Shown here piece after piece: positions 57,947 to 64,000 of a DNA stretch of 64,000 nt (positions are counted from its first letter, which is position 1; each line of letters begins with the position of its first letter). Source of the DNA: Ailanthus altissimus (lineage: Eukaryota > Streptophyta > Magnoliopsida > Sapindales > Simaroubaceae); NCBI GenBank assembly GCA_946807835.1, contig OX327693.1, positions 11,363,501 to 11,427,500 of the forward strand. The letters are read 5' to 3'. The translations under genes and the position numbers were made by a program. Under the pieces are notes generated by a model. That model did no database searches. It worked only from the letters and a program-made list of their open reading frames with translations, and had not been told where the DNA came from.

Positions 57947-59759
57947 TATTAACATGTAATCTAGGTGCATGATGTGAATTGTGTACAAGTTTATTAATAT
58001 CAAATGCATGTCTAACAAGCAATTGCGCAGTGAAATTAAACTTAATTAACAAATAAGCACACTTAATAAACAATTGAAGTACAGTATTAATAAAAGAAAA
58101 CATACCCTTAAAACACTTCAGTGAAGAACTAAATTTTTAGAGCTCGCCTAAAGTGCTTCCATTGAACAATTCTAGTTTGTAACATCCGGTGGAATTTCAA
58201 AGCTAGAATGGCAACATTCACTTGAATTTCCAGTATCAAATTTATACATGACATTTCAAACTCTTTGAACTTCGCTCTTATTTGGAAAATATAGAAATAG
58301 AGGCTTTATTGAAACAATTTGAAAGTTTGGCTTATATATGGCTTGAATGGGGACTTAAATGCATAACTTGCAAAGTTTCTTAAACTTGGCCTATAAAAGC
58401 TCAACACTTATCTTTCATGCATTCCATGCATGAAGACAAGTGTCCCTTCACACTTGCCATTTGCCAACCATTCATTTTATGCATGTGACACGTGTCACTC
58501 ATGCATTGAGCTACTATGTCATATGTCAATATTCCATTAGTTAACTTATTTAACTAATAAATAATTGGTTTAACATTTAAACCTTGACACGCATATTTTT
58601 TTAGAGATCTTGGAACAATTTTTACTTTTCAAAATTCTCCTAGATCGAACCATTTGACCTAGTCTGCTACCCCAGTGCTCAATTAGTACATGTTATATTG
58701 TGAGACTTCCTAGGTTCACATCCTTTTGTCTTACGAAATATTTTTGCAAGTCCATGAATGATGCCCCACTCACACGATATAAATATTATAAAATGGAGTA
58801 TTGAACCATGTAAGTTGAGGTCAACCATATCTATATAATTTTTCTACTATTTATAGCCTGGAAGTGCTGAGATATAGATCATCACCATCAAATCTCTGTG
58901 TGCTCAACTGTGAATTTATCTCCAAATTTGTATTTTCATAAAATAATATCCGCAAACTCCTTTGCAATTTGTTTAACCTTACAAAAAACTCTTTTCTAGG
59001 GTATCTGTTTTTAGCCAAAAGACTTTTTGAAACACAATTCTCATAGCATCTAGATATACAACTTACCCATATGAGCTGACGAATCCTATATCTACGCACA
59101 CCAGACTTCATGAGCATTGGACCATTCCAATGACACCCAGTAGTCAAATCATGAAAGGCCTCTGACATGCGTGAAACCAAAGCATGATGGACCATTCACA
59201 AGCCCACCGTGGCTCTTAGGTCAAAGGACTATAAATACTACTCAACTCAAGAAGACCCTCCATTGACAACTTTATGGGATGTCTATTGGAGGTCCTCGTG
59301 AGTCTATTCAATACCTAGTCCTTACTGAATACCTATATGCCTATACGAGTTTCTGTTAAGTCCATAGTTTGCTAAGACTAACTATTCAGACAATCTAGAT
59401 ATAGACATACATTGATCCGTAAGGAATGCTAATAGACCTATGTCTGCAACCATGGATCAGGAACGATATTTTTAAGAATATACTACATAATGACATTTCT
59501 TAACACTATTTGTAAATCCTTATAACTATGTCATTACTAATATATTCCTGAGTCTTTATCCCTATTTCAGACAAGGGTCAAACTTTTAGATATGTTAATC
59601 TCTTAGCACTAACCCAAACCATTTTGGATTAGTTCTAAACTCATTTAGATCTACAATGTCTGAAAAGTTACAAACTTCTTACCATGTGATTATGTATTAA
59701 TGATTATTATCGAAATGCTTGCTATTTATCGGAATGGCACGTAAGCGTCATCTCCAACA
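57947..59759 (+). mobile_element. LTR insertion in copia 3 RT, 5-bp target duplication AAAGC
   Basis: An 1813-bp insertion starts TATTAACATG (TGTTAACATG with one G-to-A) and ends ATCTCCAACA. It is flanked by AAAGC at 57942-57946 and 59760-59764. Removing it rejoins the RT 'LSQKA/Y.NKVLERF' motif. It contains no retroelement coding sequence. The same family occurs at 39880-40320 (+) and 40330-42312 (-). It is probably a long solo LTR, with a TATA-like CTTATATATGG (about 58330). The reading frame on the minus strand at 58851-59195 is not recognised. Confidence 0.75.
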
Positions 59760-60600
59760 AAAGCATATAGTAATAAAGTTCTTGAGAGATTCAGAATGGG
59801 AAAAATCTCATAAAGTGTTGTTCTAATTTAGGAAAGAGATAAATTTAGCTTTATGCAATGCCGAAAAAATAAATTGGAACACAATCAAATGAAAGGAATT
59901 CTTTATACATTTATTATTAGAAGCTTGATGTATGCCCAGACTTATACTAGACTACACATTAGTTTTGTTATTGGAATGATGGGAAGGTATCAAAGTAATT
60001 CAGGTTTGAATCATTGCAAAGTTGCAAAGAAAGTATTAAGATACTTGCAAGGGGAAAAAAAAAAGATCATATGCTTACTTATAGGAGATCTAATCTTCTC
60101 AAAGTGATTGGATATTCAGATTTAGATTTTGCTTGATGTATTGATACCAAGAAATCATCATTTGGTTACTTGTTCCTATTAGCTAAATGAGCAATCTCAT
60201 GAAAAAATGCGAAGTAGACTGTTATTGTTGCATCTATATAGGGGTTGAATTTGTGGCTTACTTTAAGGCCACAGTTCATGGATTATGGCTGCAAAATTGC
60301 ATTTCAGGACTTGGAATTGTTATAATATTTCCAAGCTACTGAAAATTTATTGTTATATCTCTGCAATAGTCTTTTCTCTAAAAACGACAAATATTCAAAA
60401 TGTACTAAGCATATGGAATTGAAATATTTTATTGTTAAAAAGGAAGTTCAAAAATAAATAGTTACAACAAAGAGTATCAATTTAGCATATTAACCCCAAC
60501 CTTATGGTTACAGATCCATTAACAAAAGGATTACCACAAAAGACATTTACTGAACATGTCAAAAGAATGTTAATTATCAATTGATATCATTGATATTATG
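59760..60600 (+). pseudogene. Copia 3 RT end and RNase H remnant
   Basis: It resumes with 'NKVLERFRMGK', then 'GILYTFIIRSLMYAQTYTRL', 'GMMGRYQSN' and 'KVAKKVLRYLQGEKK'. The RNase H part ends 'MVTDPLTKGLPQKTFTEHVK', the conserved copia C-terminus. Stops are scattered. Confidence 0.85.
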
Positions 60601-60912
60601 TTTATATATTTGACACTTTGAGCTCATTTGCATTTTGTTTTATTTATATATATATATATTATTTGTATATACATGAATGTTAACAGAATTTGTCTTTCAC
60701 AAAGACATTAAGCAAAGAACTAATATTGTGATACATGGAAGGGACTCTATCAAATCAATGACATACAATCGCCATGGTTCTTGTAAGCTATTTGATTAAC
60801 TATGACAACTAAGGTAACACATATAATAAAGGTTTACCATAATACAATCTGCATTATGATTATTTTATTAAATCATGAAATGAAGATATGTCATATAGGT
60901 CAAGTGGGAGAA
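60601..60912 (+). other. Copia 3 3' untranslated region and polypurine tract
   Basis: Non-coding, with a short (TA)n tract at about 60647-60660. It ends in AAGTGGGAGAA (about 60902-60912) against the 3' LTR. Confidence 0.7.
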
Positions 60913-61382
60913 TGTTAGATATTTTAATAATGACCCATGTGCCATTATAAGATATTATTATTTAAATAACTTTAAATGATCATAATGGTTTAATAATGAA
61001 TTATTGCTAAATCCTAAAGGACACTGATAAAATGTAAAGGTCATTGGAGAAGTAAAAGATTTCTTGGAAACTACACATTTTGATAGAAAATGTGTATAAA
61101 AAGTATTCTTGTAAGAAGCTAGTCCTCTTTCTACCCTATAAAAGGATAAAAGTTCTCTTCATATATAACTTTTATAAAATATAAAAAAAAAAGGTAAAGA
61201 AAGAGAAACATAGTTTCTACAATTAAGTGATTTGGCAAGCCAAATCATAAGTTAGAAAGAAACATGGATCTAGGTATGCTCAATATTCTATTAATTATAT
61301 AGTGAAAATTATAAAGTTCTAAAGATTTGGGAATAAGAAATTTTATGCATAAGTGTTTTACATAATATTACTAATCCTAATA
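60913..61382 (+). repeat. 3' LTR of copia 3
   Basis: Starts TGTTAGATATTTTAATAATG, with CCCTATAAAAGGATAAAAG (TATA region) near 61135. The end is set where UGT coding similarity resumes (GGTTTTGATAACATC) and is uncertain by a few bases. Confidence 0.75.
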
Positions 61383-61837
61383 GGTTTTGATAACATCTCC
61401 ATAGCCCTTGAAGTAATAGTGATAGGTTAAAAACTATACGTGCTTCATTCTAAAGAAGCACTCAGAATTTCAATAGCAGTAGTGACTTTTGTCACTTAAG
61501 TTATATGTATAAAGTAAACAATGCATGTAAATTGCTTTCCATCTTTAGCACTGGTCATAATAAACTTAGATAAATTCTTTGTGCCAAGACGCCTAAGTTC
61601 ATTGATATAGTGGTAAACATCATCACCAAGTTTGTACACGTCATCATAGCCATCAAAAAAGCCAATAAAGGACAGACTATTAAGTATCAAAGTTTTTTTA
61701 ATACGGCAAATGGAGAACTTGCTGTTGGTGAAAGCCACAGAAATGCTAATGCTTGTAAGTTGCTTGGCAAATTAAAGAATAGGGTTTATACTACCCTTTG
61801 TTAGAAATGTTACAATAAGGATGTGTGGTTTGGCCAT
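61383..61837 (-). pseudogene. UGT75-like pseudogene, N-terminal piece with start codon
   Basis: The ATG at 61837 (minus) opens MAKPHILIVTFLTKGSINPI, then 'LSFIGFFDGYDDVYKLGDDV', 'HYINELRRLGTKNLSKFI' and 'TSAKDGKQFTCIVY'. After a frame change it reads 'YHYYFKGYGDVIK'. This is the N-terminal acceptor-binding half of UGT75-type enzymes (P-x-Q-G-H-I-N-P near residue 15, then 'FSDGYDDG'). The catalytic His of QGHINP is Ser here, and a stop falls just after it (residue 21). The next residues of the protein are found at 54409. Confidence 0.88.
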
Positions 61838-63060
61838 GGTGAATCAAAGATTGGGTTTATGGTTTGATATTTAAATTGTGAAAGTTTTCAAGATAAAAGT
61901 TTGAATAAAATATTAAAGAGTATCACTGAAATGAAAAGAAATTCCATTGGGTTTATATAAAAGTAATATTACACTGAATCTGGCCTCAAAGTTAAATTGG
62001 ACTTGCATCCTTTATAAATTTGACCTAATCTCCTTTGGCCTATTTGATAAATAAATAACAATAATTGGTTCTAAGGCACAAACTAGTTGAGTATGTTGGG
62101 AATAGGCCCAATTGATGCCCCTATAAATTAAAAAAAAAATGTGTTTTTTTTAGTAGGAACCTCACAGGATACACTTCTTTACTTTCTAACTAGCGAGCAT
62201 CATATGTATAGTCTTTTAATTTGCTGTTTCTTTCTGACGTTACTATTTTTAGCGTTCATGTCTCTTTAAATTCATGTGACATTTTCATCTTTATAGACGG
62301 ACCTTGAGAAAAAGTGAAAAACCCTTTTATTTATTTTTTTTTTTTACAAGTTAGTTGTTCTTCTCTTTTCAAGAATAACTCAAAGATGAATGATAAGGTT
62401 AAAAGTCCCACCTCAAGCTCAATAATCCATAAAGCAGCTTGGCCTCCTTTGATCGTGTAGTTCGACTTGACAGTCTTAAGAAAGACAAATTGACGTGCCA
62501 AACATATGGATGCGTTCTCCCTTACTAATAAATAACAAAATCTTTTTCTCTTTTTTACATCTTCTTTTTTAATTTAACAAAGCCTTAAAACCCAATTCGC
62601 TTTTTCTACCTTCTTCTTTAAAAAATCTATAAAAAGATGAAGAAATGGTGAGAGGTCTCAACATATTTTCCTTGGACGATTAAAGATGACATTATAGTTT
62701 TCTCAGAATGTAGACATTCAAAATCTTCTTGTCAGTGGCCACATAGTGCTCCTTCACTCGGAGAGCTCCTCTTTCATGAACAATCTTATTTGCTTCCATT
62801 TCCAAATTCCTTCTATTATTCATAAAAAAATTTCTCGTTACCAAAATACTCCTTCTCTAAGTTCACCCTAACATGTTCCACCTACTTTAAGGTGTGGCTC
62901 TTTTGAACTACACTTTAAGATGTCTTTCTTATGAGTGTAGATTATTCTAGGGTGCATACATGTAGGTATGTGTTCATCATTATAAAACATGCATCATATA
63001 CATATTTATGAGTAATGAAAAATTAGAAATCTAATTTCCCAAATGATAAACACATAAGTT
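61838..63060. other. Upstream flank of the UGT pseudogene, no recognised gene
   Basis: AT-rich and mostly non-coding. It would have held the UGT promoter. On the minus strand at about 62835-62705 there is a 40-odd codon run starting MNNRRNLEMEANKIVHERGA, then 'LRVKEHYVATDKKILNVYIL' before a stop. I cannot place it in a family. Confidence 0.4.
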
Positions 63061-64000
63061 TTCATATTATCTTATAAATAAAACTATAAGGGTTTGTAGA
63101 GAATTACCTTGGCAAGCCTTTAGAATTTGTGTTGCCAGAGTCTCCGCCTTAAAGTAAAATTGTTGTAAATTCTAGCTCCTAACTTGGTGGGCTTGGGAAT
63201 TCTAGAATGGCAACTTGATTCCAGCAAGGATTTACACACTTAAATCTTAAGCTTAACTCTTAAACTAATTAACTTAACACTTAAGCTTGAACTACTACAA
63301 TATAATGAATGATGTTTGTTTTAATTTAACACTTAAACAACAAAACTCACTTCATTATTACTAGTAGAATTGCAGGCTATATTAAAAGAAAAATATGAAG
63401 TTTTAACTTTTGAAATAGTTCTCCACTCTTGAACTTGAGCACTTCTCATTTCTCTCTCTCAATGGCTAAATTCTTCATTCTCCAAAATGAGCACACTTCT
63501 CATTTTGTTTGTCTTTGCTTCAATTCTCATTCAACAAGCAATCATGAGACCACCGTGCATGGTCACGCCACACATAAGCCATATTGCTTTGTTTCTTTTA
63601 TTTATTTAAAATAAACAAAAGGAAACCAAGAAGATAATGCATTTGGCCAAATTTTGTGATGAAATTGTGAAACAATTTCAATTAATTTAGTCAACAAAAT
63701 GGTCCAATCTCTTCCCTTTCCCATGCATGAGTGTTTAATTAAATATCAATTTAATCATTATTAAATCAATTAAAAACACATGCTTTTACAAAAGAGGAGT
63801 GTGGTGGCCGAATGTGAGAGGAAACAAAAAGAAGAAATAATTCCTTCATTTACTTGTATTACACACCTCACTATTGACTTGCCCATTTGTATTTATTTTT
63901 CATTTGTTTCATTAATTATACTTTAATTAAATTAAAACATATTACAAATGAATAATATATAATTGTTTGACTTGTAACAATAATATCAATTATTATTATT
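63061..64000. mobile_element. Probable partial LTR, distantly like the 57947-59759 family
   Basis: Phrases such as TCTAGAATGGCAACTTGA (63201 onward), with the layout of A-rich and T-rich blocks after it, recall AGCTAGAATGGCAACATTCA at about 58200. There is no coding sequence, and the window ends before any right boundary. The 61-codon frame at 63429-63614 is not a gene I can support. Confidence 0.3.

Larger units (their letters stand above)
54410..61382 (+). mobile_element. Ty1/copia retrotransposon 3 (plus), inserted in the UGT gene
   Basis: The 5' LTR starts at about 54410 (TATTATATATTTTAATAATG, against TGTTAGATATTTTAATAATG at the 3' LTR). The 3' LTR starts at 60913 after the purine tract AAGTGGGAGAA and ends near 61382. 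The internal order is Gag knuckle, protease, integrase, RT, RNase H, all broken. It is interrupted by a ~370-bp segment in the integrase (56105-56475) and a 1.8-kb LTR insertion in the RT (57947-59759). The flanks GTCTC (54405-54409) and GTTTT (61384-61388) could be a decayed target duplication. Confidence 0.88.

Noticed and set aside
58851..59195. 114-codon minus-strand frame in the LTR insertion
   Set aside because: The homologous LTR at 40330-42312 does not show a matching open frame by eye, so I treat it as non-coding.
1..64000. tRNA, rRNA or snRNA genes
   Set aside because: Only primer-binding sites complementary to tRNA 3' ends were seen; no cloverleaf or rRNA core motif was recognised.

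Overview
This window looks like heterochromatic or pericentromeric DNA from a flowering plant, most likely a eudicot. It is very AT-rich, has no bacterial-style gene packing, and is filled with plant-specific transposons: Ty1/copia and Ty3/gypsy LTR elements, an L1-type LINE, a CACTA (En/Spm) transposon, a Mutator-like element (MULE) carrying an Ulp1 protease gene, and a plant-mobile-domain gene. I found no intact protein-coding gene, no rRNA or tRNA gene and no CRISPR array. Nearly every coding remnant has stops and frameshifts, so the insertions are old. All calls come from reading the sequence; no database search was run.

Layout. 1-1.39 kb: AT-rich DNA. 1.39-4.93 kb: decayed LINE (+), with a tandem repeat in its ORF1 and cut off inside the reverse transcriptase. 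5.5-6.5 kb: 3' part of a Tat-like gypsy LTR with primer-binding site and a gag-like stretch. 6.5-9.4 kb: plant-mobile-domain pseudogene (-) with a large fold-back sequence in its probable intron. 10.7-11.3 kb: a short coding-like stretch I cannot name. 12.8-13.8 kb: a solo copia-type LTR.

14.4 to at least 35.7 kb: a CACTA transposon transcribed from the minus strand. It is split by (a) a copia element (18153-24320), itself interrupted by a solo LTR (22003-22749), and (b) an 8.4 kb MULE (26942-35333) inside the TNP2 transposase gene, flanked by a perfect 10-bp target duplication. The MULE carries two convergent genes: an Ulp1-type cysteine protease (+) and the MURA transposase (-).

38.4-47 kb: gypsy and copia scraps, an inverted pair of LTRs, a deleted Tat-like gypsy element with a solo LTR (43709-45041) inside it, and a short-LTR element.

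47.3-61.8 kb: the only recognisable ancestral host gene, a plant family-1 glycosyltransferase (UGT75-like) on the minus strand. It survives in three collinear pieces: C-terminal 47284-47903, middle 54172-54409 and N-terminal 61383-61837. They are separated by two copia elements (48564-54171 and 54410-61382, the second containing a further nested LTR) plus an LTR-like piece. 61.8-64 kb: upstream AT-rich DNA and part of another LTR-like sequence.

The window therefore reads as a record of insertion order (host gene or old transposon, then first insertions, then insertions into those) rather than a set of cooperating genes.
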